Shown here piece by piece: positions 36,478-45,300 of a stretch of DNA of 64,000 bases (within the stretch, counting starts at the first letter, position 1; the number at the start of each line of letters is the position of its first letter). Source of the DNA: Planctomycetota bacterium. GTDB taxonomy: Bacteria; Planctomycetota; Planctomycetia; Pirellulales; Pirellulaceae. The notes beneath the pieces are model-generated. The model did not search any database. It was given only the letters and a program-made list of their open reading frames with translations, and was not told the DNA's origin. Position numbers and translations under genes: made by a program. The stretch spans positions 27,631 through 91,630 of the forward strand of contig JAPLNL010000046.1 in the NCBI GenBank assembly GCA_026692905.1. Reading direction: 5' to 3'.

Positions 36478-37389
36478 CTAATCGCCAAAACAATCACAAG
36501 CCGCTTTGCGATCGACTCGCTTTAAGGTACCAGCCAACACACGGCCAGCTCCAATTTCATAAAACTGATCGACGCCTGCCGATTGCATATTTCGAAGTGT
36601 GCTTTCCCATTGCACCGGTGAAACGACTTGTTTCAACAGCAGAGGAGAAAACTCCTCAGCCATCGCATGCGGCTGTGCATCGACGTTTGAGAACAATGGA
36701 AAACGAGCGTTGAAAAATTTTACGGACGATAACGCAACGCCCAATCGCTCCACCGCAGGCTTCATAATGTCCGTGTGAAAGGCACCTGCTACATTCAATA
36801 GTATCGTCTTCATTGCGCCCGCCGAAACTGCAGCAACCGTGACCGCGTCGATGGATGCGGCGTGGCCAGAGACAGCGATGTTACCGGGGCAGAGTAAATT
36901 AGCAATCTGAAGAATTTCGCCAGGTAGGCGAGCAGAATTGCAAACCGCCACGAGCTGCTCACTGGTCAAACCGAGCACACTTGCCATCCCGCTGGGCACC
37001 GCAGTAGCGGCATCCTGCATCGCAGCACCTCGCTGTTGAACGAGCCGTACTCCGTCCTCAAACGAAATAGCATTGGCACACGCCAGCGCACTGTATTCGC
37101 CGAGACTCAGGCCTGCGACCGCAACGACCGAGTTCAATATGGATGGATTTTGTTCCAGGAAATCCGCTAAAGCAGCCATCGAGTGGACGAACAGCGCTGG
37201 CTGACTATGGTTGGTCAGATGGAGCTGGTCTTCTGGCCCCTCGACACAGAGCTTGCCAAGGTCATATCCCAAGATTTCAGATGCAGTTACGAAAAGAGCT
37301 CTCGCCTTTTCGCTTCGCTCCAATAGACCTTTCCCCATACCCAGGAACTGAGCCCCCTGGCCCGGGAAAAGTAATGCAATGTTGGGCAC
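36478..37389 (-). CDS. fabD: Malonyl-CoA-[acyl-carrier-protein] transacylase
   Basis: This 303-residue enzyme loads malonyl groups onto ACP. It has the N-terminal LFPGQGAQFLGMG, the active-site serine in GLSLGEYSALACA (the usual His before Ser in GHSxGE is Leu here, as in a known minority of FabD proteins), QQRGAAMQ with the carboxylate-binding Arg, and the catalytic His in GAFHTDIM. It ends in VDRKAACDCFGD. It is nine bases downstream of rpmF and is followed by fabG. Confidence 0.95.
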   Translation of the reverse strand: MPNIALLFPGQGAQFLGMGKGLLERSEKARALFVTASEILGYDLGKLCVEGPEDQLHLTNHSQPALFVHSMAALADFLEQNPSILNSVVAVAGLSLGEYSALACANAISFEDGVRLVQQRGAAMQDAATAVPSGMASVLGLTSEQLVAVCNSARLPGEILQIANLLCPGNIAVSGHAASIDAVTVAAVSAGAMKTILLNVAGAFHTDIMKPAVERLGVALSSVKFFNARFPLFSNVDAQPHAMAEEFSPLLLKQVVSPVQWESTLRNMQSAGVDQFYEIGAGRVLAGTLKRVDRKAACDCFGD

Positions 37390-37398
37390 GTTGAAACT

Positions 37399-37581
37399 CT
37401 ACTCTTCGCCCATTTGGACGACGACGCGACCCATGTAGTATCCACACTTTGGGCAAACTGTGTGCGTCGGAACTACCGTGCTGCACTTGACGCAGACCTG
37501 GAGTTGACGGGGCTTCTTCGAATGGTGTGCTCGACGCATGCCAGATCGTGAGTTGGAGTGTCGTCGCTTTGGAACTGCCAT
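37399..37581 (-). CDS. rpmF: 50S ribosomal protein L32
   Basis: This 60-residue protein begins MAVPKRRHSNSRSGMRRAHH and carries a zinc ribbon of four cysteines (VCVKCS...TVCPKCGYY). L32 sits in the large ribosomal subunit near the peptidyl transferase exit. The rpmF-fab linkage is widespread in bacteria, but here the usual plsX and fabH between rpmF and fabD are missing and fabD follows directly. Confidence 0.97.
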   Translation of the reverse strand: MAVPKRRHSNSRSGMRRAHHSKKPRQLQVCVKCSTVVPTHTVCPKCGYYMGRVVVQMGEE

Positions 37582-37661
37582 TTTTACTACTCAAACAAAA
37601 TTGGAGACTGGAGTGCTTGTTTTTTCAAGGAGCAAAAGGTTACGAACGATGCTCGTTACTG

Positions 37662-39005
37662 TCAAGCCGAAAGCACGCTACGAATCAAAACACCGCTGGC
37701 TTGGCCCTGCGATGAATAGGAAAGACTAACAAATGCGTCACCAGCCGAACTGGAGCCAAGCGACGGTGTAATCGGACAATCCGGGTCGAGATTGTCGCAA
37801 TTGAGCATTGGAAACAAAACTTTCTGGTCCAATGCCAAGCAACTAGCGACTATTTCAACCGCCGCACAGCCCGCACCGAGATTGCCAAAGTAGCTCTTTG
37901 CTGCCGTGACGGGGATCTTTTTCCCCCCAACGCCGTCATTGATCCCCTGGGCCTCGGAACGGTCGGCCGCGATATCGCTTTTGCCGCAAGCGTGGATGTG
38001 GGCGTTTTCAGCCGTCATTTCGAGCCCAGCGGCCTTGCCTTTTTCAATCAAGTGCGAAATCACGTTTTTTGTTGCGATACGGACGAAGTCCCTAGTTTTT
38101 CCAGCATGAGTGCCGCCAACGCAGGAGCCCGCTCCTCCGATCACTTCACCCCAAATTTTCGCCCCCCGTGCCAATGCGTTCTCAAGTGTTTCCAAAACGA
38201 GAGCGCCAGCCCCTTCGCCAAGTATCGAACCGTCTCTGCCTGTATCGAATGGTCGAGACATTTCGCCAGGCGACGAACGATCGCTAGCAAGCTTTTCAAG
38301 GGTCGACTCCGTAAAGTGAAGCGCCTTGAGAGGCTCCAGTCGAGAGCCAGTCGCTCCTGCCAGCATCACATCGGCGGCCCCTCGGCGAATGGTCGCAACG
38401 GCTTCTGCGATCGAAGAGGAACTGCTCGCCTCACGGATCGTCACGGAATTGCTCGGTCCACGGAGGTCATTGTAGATCGCAACGTGACTTGCAGGCATGT
38501 TTGGCAAATACTTTAAAAGCCACAGAGGATTCACTTTAGGGCGACCTTCGGTGGGCCATCGATAAAGTTCAAACTCTTTTTGAGCGTCGAGGCAAGCAGT
38601 AACGCCGTCGGAAAACTCTTCGGGGCGGGTGACGATGTAATCACTGCCGTAGACAATTCCGGTTCGCTCCGGATTTCGGCTTTCGGGAGCTGCCAGACCG
38701 CTATGAGCCAATGCCATCTGGCAGGCGGCCACCCCCATTTCGATTTCCCGACACATTACCTTTTGGTTCTTTTTGATGGACCGTTGCAAGGACTTTTCGA
38801 GTGGGCCGAAGTTTTCGATATCCCCCGTAAAGCACTTGGCCTGACCACCGCATTTGAGATTGAGTCCATTCTCTGGCAGGCAATCCAAGGCCGAAACCCC
38901 GGATTTTCTGCCGATCAAATTAGCCCAAAACGTTTCCAGGTCCCGGCCCAAAGGGCATACAACCCCAAGGCCAGTGATAACAACACGTCGGATTGGGTTG
39001 GACAT
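37662..39005 (-). CDS. Ketosynthase-fold protein lacking the Cys-His-His triad
   Basis: This 447-residue protein aligns over its whole length with FabF-type beta-ketoacyl-ACP synthases: RRVVITGLGVVCPLG start, GPSNSVTI, RRGAADVMLAGA, RPFDTGRDGSILGEGAGALVLE, and the K-S-x-x-G-x-L-x-A segment near residue 370. All three catalytic positions are changed: anchoring on ADVMLAG puts Glu192 where the acyl-accepting Cys should be (the segment reads REASSSSS), Cys340 in HACGKSD replaces the first His, and Asn375 in KSYFGNLG replaces the second His. Lys370 is kept. It cannot condense by the normal route. Gln for Cys in polyketide chain-length factors is a possible parallel. It is the first gene of the leftward run KS-rpmF-fabD-fabG, 80 bases upstream of rpmF. 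Confidence 0.9.
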   Translation of the reverse strand: MSNPIRRVVITGLGVVCPLGRDLETFWANLIGRKSGVSALDCLPENGLNLKCGGQAKCFTGDIENFGPLEKSLQRSIKKNQKVMCREIEMGVAACQMALAHSGLAAPESRNPERTGIVYGSDYIVTRPEEFSDGVTACLDAQKEFELYRWPTEGRPKVNPLWLLKYLPNMPASHVAIYNDLRGPSNSVTIREASSSSSIAEAVATIRRGAADVMLAGATGSRLEPLKALHFTESTLEKLASDRSSPGEMSRPFDTGRDGSILGEGAGALVLETLENALARGAKIWGEVIGGAGSCVGGTHAGKTRDFVRIATKNVISHLIEKGKAAGLEMTAENAHIHACGKSDIAADRSEAQGINDGVGGKKIPVTAAKSYFGNLGAGCAAVEIVASCLALDQKVLFPMLNCDNLDPDCPITPSLGSSSAGDAFVSLSYSSQGQASGVLIRSVLSA

Positions 39006-39178
39006 CGTCGAGGCTAAAGACTAAAGAAAGGGCAAAACGGGCAATCAAAAAACACAGCTTTTTTCGAAGCAATCAGCATAACCGGCAGCTCGCGATTCGA
39101 CAACCAAAGCCGATGTCCACAATCGAATGAAGTTGAACTTGACATAGCGGGCGGCAAGAAGACAATCCTTAAACCGAA

Positions 39179-39252
39179 GGACGGTTAGCTCAGTTGGTTA
39201 GAGCACCACGTTGACATCGTGGGGGTCGTTGGTTCGAGTCCAATATCGTCCA
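39179..39252 (+). tRNA. tRNA-Val (anticodon GAC)
   Basis: The 74 bases fold as a complete cloverleaf: acceptor GGACGGT with ATCGTCC, D stem GCTC/GAGC, anticodon stem CCACG/CGTGG around the loop TTGACAT (anticodon GAC), T stem GTTGG/CCAAT with TTCGAGT, and discriminator A at 39252. The 3' CCA is not encoded. The neighbouring KS gene is on the other strand. Confidence 0.96.
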
Positions 39253-39585
39253 CTTTCTTTTTGTTGGCAACTTGCCGCCCACCTAGCAAATCTTAAATCA
39301 ACAGTCCTGTTGAGTTATTAAGTGTTCTTGACGGCTTGTCGTGCTAAAAATCATCGCTCGCTCCGACGTGTAGAACGCCGCGCATTTACGACGTTGGCGG
39401 GACTAGCACACCTGTCGCTGCCCTTCGCAAGCTTGGGTTTCATTCTCCGCAGCGAACTTGGGCCTTGAGCCCAATGGTCGCAAATGCTTGGTGTGCTAAG
39501 GGCATTCGCTGGACGCCGCTGTGGCTGTCGCTAGTAGCACGCCAAGCATGTTACGACGTATCGGGACTAGCCCAACCGTCGCGGG
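39253..39585. repeat. Degenerate repeat cluster, TAGCACGCCAAGCAT family
   Basis: The gap between the tRNA and the threonine-dehydratase-like gene holds one clear forward copy (39533-39585, AGTAGCACGCCAAGCAT then ACGACGTATCGGGACTAGCC), one inverted partial copy (about 39473-39501) and one degraded copy (about 39386-39420, ACGACGTTGGCGGGACTAGC). The best copy overlaps the last codons and stop of the threonine-dehydratase-like gene. Confidence 0.75.
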
Positions 39586-40567
39586 ATGACCATTTCTGCT
39601 TGGTCAACACACCCGCGAAGACCTCTGAGTCGACGTTGCCTCCGCATAGCGATAAGCCGATGACTGTTCCGGGGGCTCCGCTCGTACCGGAACGAACCTG
39701 CTTCAAAGCCGCAGCCAAGGGTGCCGCGCCGGCTCCCTCGGCTACGTTGTGGGTGTCCGAAAAGTAAATACACATCGCTTCAGCCACCTCGTCGTCTGTG
39801 ACCAAGACAACTTCTTGAACGCCTCGTCTAATGATCTCTAACGCTTGGATGTCTGGCTTTCGACATGCCATTCCATCCGCAAGCTTCGTCGTGGCTGGCG
39901 CCTCGATCACCTTGCCCGCTTCGATCGAGAGCGCATAGGCAGGTGCGTGCGCCGACACCACACCTATCACGTCGACCTTCAATCCCAACGCATCGCGCGC
40001 AGCCACCGCCGAACAGATACCAGACCCCATGCCAATTGGCACGTAGACTCGCTCCAGGTGCGGCGCCGACTCAAAAAACTCGAGCCAATAAGACGAAACC
40101 CCAAGAACGAGATCCATGTGAAAACTGGGGACCATATGCAACTGCTGCTCTTCGCTCAACTGCTGCGCATACTCTCGACTCGCTTGGAAATCGTCGCCAT
40201 GCTCAATCAGCTCAACACCGAGTGCTCGCATCGCCGCGTTCTTCTCGACGCTGTTGCCTTTAGGCACCACAATCGTAGCATGGATTCCATTGCGATTGGC
40301 CGCGATCCCTACCGACTGTCCATGGTTGCCGCGCGTAGCGCTGACCACCCCACGACAATTGGGTTCGCGTTGCTTCAATCGATCGAAGTAAGTCAATCCG
40401 CCCCGTACCTTGAACGCTCCCGCTGGAGTGTGATTCTCGTGCTTGACCACGACGCGAGTCCCCAATCGCTCTGCCAGCAACGGCCAAGCGTGAGCAAGCG
40501 TCGGCTTCATGTACCTGTATACAATCTCCTGGCCGGCTCGAAGTTCATCTAAGCGAAATGGAATCAC
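39551..40567 (-). CDS. PLP-dependent threonine/serine dehydratase-like enzyme
   Basis: This 338-residue fold-type II PLP enzyme has the Schiff-base lysine in NHTPAGAFKVRGG, the SATRGNHGQSVGIAA cofactor loop and the glycine-rich phosphate-binding loop VPIGMGSGICSA, and it ends in GLSLCGGNVDSEVF. It lacks a C-terminal ACT regulatory domain, so it is the short, catabolic-type threonine/serine dehydratase or a relative (serine racemase or hydroxyaspartate dehydratase are possible). The start is GTG at 40567. The final residues (RDGWASPDTS) are encoded by a dispersed repeat, which probably replaced the original C terminus. The gene stands alone. Confidence 0.88.
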   Translation of the reverse strand: MIPFRLDELRAGQEIVYRYMKPTLAHAWPLLAERLGTRVVVKHENHTPAGAFKVRGGLTYFDRLKQREPNCRGVVSATRGNHGQSVGIAANRNGIHATIVVPKGNSVEKNAAMRALGVELIEHGDDFQASREYAQQLSEEQQLHMVPSFHMDLVLGVSSYWLEFFESAPHLERVYVPIGMGSGICSAVAARDALGLKVDVIGVVSAHAPAYALSIEAGKVIEAPATTKLADGMACRKPDIQALEIIRRGVQEVVLVTDDEVAEAMCIYFSDTHNVAEGAGAAPLAAALKQVRSGTSGAPGTVIGLSLCGGNVDSEVFAGVLTKQKWSSRDGWASPDTS

Positions 40568-40677
40568 GGAAGAACCCTAGGTTTGTCGGAATGAATTTGT
40601 GGACGACTGATTTGTAACCCATGCAAATCGGTTTGGTAAGCCGACAAGTTAGACAGGCGCTAGGTTCGCGAGCTCAT

Positions 40678-40816
40678 CCATTGAAAACCTATGGGAGAGC
40701 GAGGCTCCTGCCGAGCCAACGGTGCAAAGGTTCGGCAGGAGCCTCACCCTCCCGAGCAATGAATGACTTAGGTAAACTCGTTGGAAACATGTTTACAGCG
40801 GTGGCCTCGCCCTCCC
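40678..40816. repeat. 139-bp repeat, near-identical to 3849-3987
   Basis: The whole stretch matches 3849-3987 over 139 bp with about 13 differences and no gap by hand alignment. It includes the palindromic core 40693-40753 and the tail TAGGTAAACTCGTTGG...ATGTTTACAGCGGTG. The remaining parts of the 410-base gap (40568-40977) show no gene. Confidence 0.9.
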
Positions 40817-40977
40817 GAAGATTCTAACTTGAATTAACAATTGAGGGAAAGTTGCATGCTATACCGTCTGGCGCCGGTGGCTACTACTTGGCGTCGCAAA
40901 GATGCTTGGAGCGGTGGTTTTGCTTGAGCTTCGGGTTGCTATGGTCCCTCGCTTACGCTTCGGGTTGCCAGCTCGTT

Positions 40978-42390
40978 CTATGCCAGAATCTCTTTTACCA
41001 CCCGCCCCGCCACGTCCGTCAAGCGATAATCTCGGCCGGTGTGCCTATAGGTCAACCGCTCGTGATCTAGGCCCAACAAATGCAAAATGGTCGCGTGGAA
41101 ATCATGGACGTGGACTGGGTCCTCCGCAACGTCGATGCCATACTCATCGGACTTGCCATAAGTCATGCCCGGCTTGACTCCGGCTCCTGCTAGCCAAGAG
41201 GAAAAGACCCAATGATGGTGCTCGCGCCCCGCAGCGCCGGCCGCTGCATTGAATGGCGTCCGCCCAAACTCCGTCGTCCACACGACCAAGGTATCCTCAA
41301 GCATTCCCCGTCGTTTCAAATCCCGAAGCAAACCCGCAATCGGCTGATCTACATTCTTGGCCAACGGCGCGTGGGCCATCATGTCACCATGCGCATCCCA
41401 GTTGTTCGATGAGCCGACATCGATTAGCTCAACAAATCGAACTCCCCGTTCCGCCAATCGTCTTGCCACAAGACACTGCCAAGCAAAACCGCTAGTGCTA
41501 CCTCGCTGCAAACCGTACAACGCCAATGTCTCATCGTCCTCCTTGGACAAGTCGAACACTTCCGGCATCTCGGTTTGCATTCCAAAGGCTGTTTCAAACG
41601 AAGTCATCCTAGCAGCGAGCGCGGGATCATGGGCACGCGACTCCATGTGCCGTTGGTTCATCTTTGCCATGGCTGCAAGCTCGAGCTCTTGCAGCCGACT
41701 GCTCGAGGCGCGACGCTGGATGTTGGCGACAGGCTCCGGACCTGGGACAACCAACGTACCTTGATGCGATCCAGGTAGAAAGTCGCTTCCCCACACTTGG
41801 CCTCCAGCATAGGGGGAATGCGGCGCGATAACAACAAACGACGGTAAGTTGCGATTGATGGTACCTAGACCATAACTCAGCCAAGACCCGATGCTTGGCC
41901 GTGCGAAGGTAAATGATCCGGTATGAATGCCAAGCGTGGCTTCGTAGTGATTCGTATGATCCGATTTCATCGAACGGATCACGCACATGTCGTCGACGCA
42001 CTCGGCCATATGTGGAAAGAGCGAACTCACCTCAGTCCCGCATTGACCATACGGCTTGAAGTCCCATTGGGGGCGTTTGAGGAACATGTTGAATTCCCCT
42101 TTTCGCCCTTGGAATTCGTTGACCGGAATAGTCTTGCCCGCGTCTGCAACCAGCTTAGGCTTCGGATCCCAGGAGTCGACATGCGAAACGCCGCCGCTCA
42201 TGTACAAAAAAATCACTCGCTTTGCCTTAGCGGGAAAATGACTAGGCTTGGGCGCCAAAGGATCGGTCGACGTTGCTGCGCCCTCATCGGCCAACAATTG
42301 GGAAACAATACCCGGCATGAGCATCGAGCCACCAAGCATGGATCGCAGGACGCCGCGTCGTGACGGGTCGAAAAGTTGGTTCGGTTTCAT
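40978..42390 (-). CDS. DUF1501 secreted protein with Tat signal
   Basis: This 470-residue protein belongs to DUF1501, an alkaline-phosphatase/sulfatase-superfamily relative expanded in planctomycetes. The N terminus has a twin-arginine signal (SRRGVLRSMLGGS at residues 10-22) followed by a hydrophobic stretch. Typical family motifs are RVIFLYMSGGVSHVDSWDPKPKL, SFVVIAPHSPYAGGQVWGSDFLPGSHQG, WDAHGDM and VVWTTEFGRTPF, with the His and Asp metal ligands. The reaction is not known. It lies nine bases downstream of the PSCyt1/DUF1549/DUF1553 gene, the standard planctomycete pairing, so the two products likely act together outside the cytoplasm. Confidence 0.93.
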   Translation of the reverse strand: MKPNQLFDPSRRGVLRSMLGGSMLMPGIVSQLLADEGAATSTDPLAPKPSHFPAKAKRVIFLYMSGGVSHVDSWDPKPKLVADAGKTIPVNEFQGRKGEFNMFLKRPQWDFKPYGQCGTEVSSLFPHMAECVDDMCVIRSMKSDHTNHYEATLGIHTGSFTFARPSIGSWLSYGLGTINRNLPSFVVIAPHSPYAGGQVWGSDFLPGSHQGTLVVPGPEPVANIQRRASSSRLQELELAAMAKMNQRHMESRAHDPALAARMTSFETAFGMQTEMPEVFDLSKEDDETLALYGLQRGSTSGFAWQCLVARRLAERGVRFVELIDVGSSNNWDAHGDMMAHAPLAKNVDQPIAGLLRDLKRRGMLEDTLVVWTTEFGRTPFNAAAGAAGREHHHWVFSSWLAGAGVKPGMTYGKSDEYGIDVAEDPVHVHDFHATILHLLGLDHERLTYRHTGRDYRLTDVAGRVVKEILA

Positions 42391-42399
42391 GATTGACTC

Positions 42400-45300
42400 T
42401 CAGTCCACATGGAGGAACTCATTGCTTCCAAACAGCGTTCGCACCAAGGCCGCCAAAGCGCGAACATCGACCTTGTCTTGACCTGCCACAAGTAGTTCTT
42501 TGCGATAGGTCGCTAAGAAGTTTACTGCGTCCGATTTCTCAGCCGTGGACGGCAAGCGAGAGAACGCACCTCGATAGGCTAGTTCAATTCGGCTCGCTTC
42601 ATCCGTGCTGCTTTCCAGCAATCGCTTAGCCCACGCTTCGGATTTCGCATAAACAAATGGATCGTTGAGGAAATACAAAGCTTGTGTTGGAACCGTCGTC
42701 TCCAACCGACTCGGGGTCGAAGCGTTTGGATCGGGCCCGTCAAACAGAGCTAGGAAAGGATGTCGCTTGAGCCGCTGTGTCATCAAGTAGACACTGCGTT
42801 TGTTGTGCTCATATACGGCCGTAAACGGACCATGCTGCGAGAACCCATAACTCAGCGGCGACGGAAACGGATGCTCCTGCGCAGATTCGCGATCCAACTC
42901 ACCGCTCACGAGCAAGATTGCATCGCGAATCTCTTCGGCACTCAATCTTCGTCGCGGGAAAGACGGAACCAAGCCACTGGACTCTGTTTCATGTGATAGT
43001 GCTTCATTTGGTTGTGCTTCGTTGAATTGCGACGACTGTTGATACAAATGGCTATGCATCATTAGCCGATGCATGGCTTTTATCGACCAACCGCTTTTCA
43101 TGAATTGGTTCGCCAAATAGTCGAGCAGTTCCGGGTCCGTAGGCGGAAGTCCTCGAACTCCGAAGTCGTTCGGCGTCTTCACCAGCCCTTGGCCAAAATG
43201 ATATTGCCAAATACGATTCACCATTACCCGTGCAGTCAATGGATTGTCGGTTCGAGTGAGCCAGTTCGCAAGTTCTAGCCGACCGCTGCCGGACGTGTTT
43301 TCTGGAAGCGACTCCTTTCCCAACGCTTTGACGAAGCCGCGTGAGACCAAGTCACCGGGCTGGGAAGGCTCGCCTCGCAGTTGAATCGGTACCCCATGCG
43401 GCGTTCCCTCGGCCATGCCATAAGCCATCGCAAAAGGGCCATCCACCAACATCGCGTTGAGCTTTTGCGCAGAGTCCTTGGCTGATGCCTCGATGGCGGC
43501 TAGCTTTTGCCGAATACCCTTGGCTCGCTCACGTCGCGTTGCGTTGCCCGCAACATCGGCTGCCGCGGGCTGAGCATCAAAGGCAGCAAACATAGCTTCT
43601 CGAATCACATAATTGTCAGCATCCAGCGAAGGTCGAACGCCGCCGATATGGCCATAGCTATCGATAAACGAATAGTCGATTACGCCATCCCATCCGCTGG
43701 CGAGTTCGCCACGAAACTCTTCCCGCTTTGTTTGCGACTGTAGTGTGCCGCTATAGGTTCGGCTCTTCATGTCGATCGACAGTTGAACCTGATACCACTC
43801 GCCAGGTACGAGATTGCAAACCGGTTCTTTCGCATCGGCGCTGCGTCGGTAAAACTGCTTGCCGTGGAAAAACAGTTCGACCGCGGCCGAGTTGCCAGGC
43901 CCGTGCCCAATGTAGTATCGCCAAGTGCCGTCGTCGCCAGCTGCAATGTCCGCGCATCGAAAATCAAAGCAGGCAAAGAGAGGTTCTGCTTTTTCGGCAG
44001 TCCATGTCTTTGGAAGCAACAATCCAAAACCGTCGTAGTTGCCCCGATTCGGCATATGGATTCCAAAGTTTCCGAGCGGAGCAAGATTTTGGAATGGGCT
44101 TTGAGACCCTTCGGATACCTTGACCACGCTATTCGGGCCCGCATTAAAGGGACTCGCTGGCGGCTGACCTTCGCTCTGCAATTCAAAGTCACCGCTCATG
44201 CCACCCAACGTTTGTAGCTCACGGTTAAGCTCGTCGATCGAATCGGATTCGCTGCTGCCCTTTGTGGCGACTTCAAGAATTTGAGGCAGCGGGATCGGCT
44301 CCTGCTGGACTCCCAAGTTATCGTACTCGATGATAGGTCCAGCTTTTTTCCCGTTGTCGACCGATTCCAAGGAAACCAAATCGATCTCGCCAGACCAAGA
44401 AGAAAGCAAGGGCTTGTTTGCAAACGAAGACACAATCGAGGCTGTTGTGTTTGGTTCGGAACGGGAAAGCGTGCAGGAAACCGTGCGACCAGTTAAGTCC
44501 AGCTTCAATAATATATTGTGCCACTGATTCGGCTTCACATCGCCAATCCGTTCCGAAAGACCGTCCCCCGCCATCGAAATAGCATCAGCTGAAATTTCAA
44601 AAGACAGGGCCATCGAATTCGAAGTCGAGCCCAACCAAAAACGATGACTGCCGCTCATCTTGACATCGGCGGCAGAGATACGAAAGTCCAAGTTAACGTA
44701 GAGGGGGCCGGAATCCTTAATTGACCTCCGAGGATAAAGCGATTGCGAGATCCGATACTTGCCCACGTCGGCTGCTATGCTTGCTCCTACCTTGCCGCTT
44801 GCATACAAATTCTTAAATGGACTTTGAGCTGCGTTGGTGACGGAAATCTTGCCTTCGTAGAGCCAGGGGGGAACGAGGACTCCGTTGCTGCCGCCGTTGG
44901 CTGGAGCCTGCATTTCAAAATCTCCGTCCATATCGTTGAGCGACCGAAGAATCGCATTCGGGACAGGCAACTTAGCCTTAATGAGCTTCGAAGACATGGA
45001 CGCGACCTGCTGGTCAAACTCTCGCCACTTTTGAATCGACTCACTGAGTGGGACGAGCGGGACCATCGATCGTACCCTTTGTTTTTGTTCCGAGCCAGGA
45101 AAGGAGTAGCGACTACTATCAAAGATTGCATAAAGTCCGTAATAGTCGACCATCGAGATATCATCGAACTTATGATCATGGCAACGAGCACAACCCAAAC
45201 TCAATCCAAGAACCGATTGCCCAAGCGTATCGATGGTGTCTTGGATGGTTAAGTGGTGATAGTTTTCTGAGTCGAAGCCAAAGCGTCGCGAGATGGCCAG

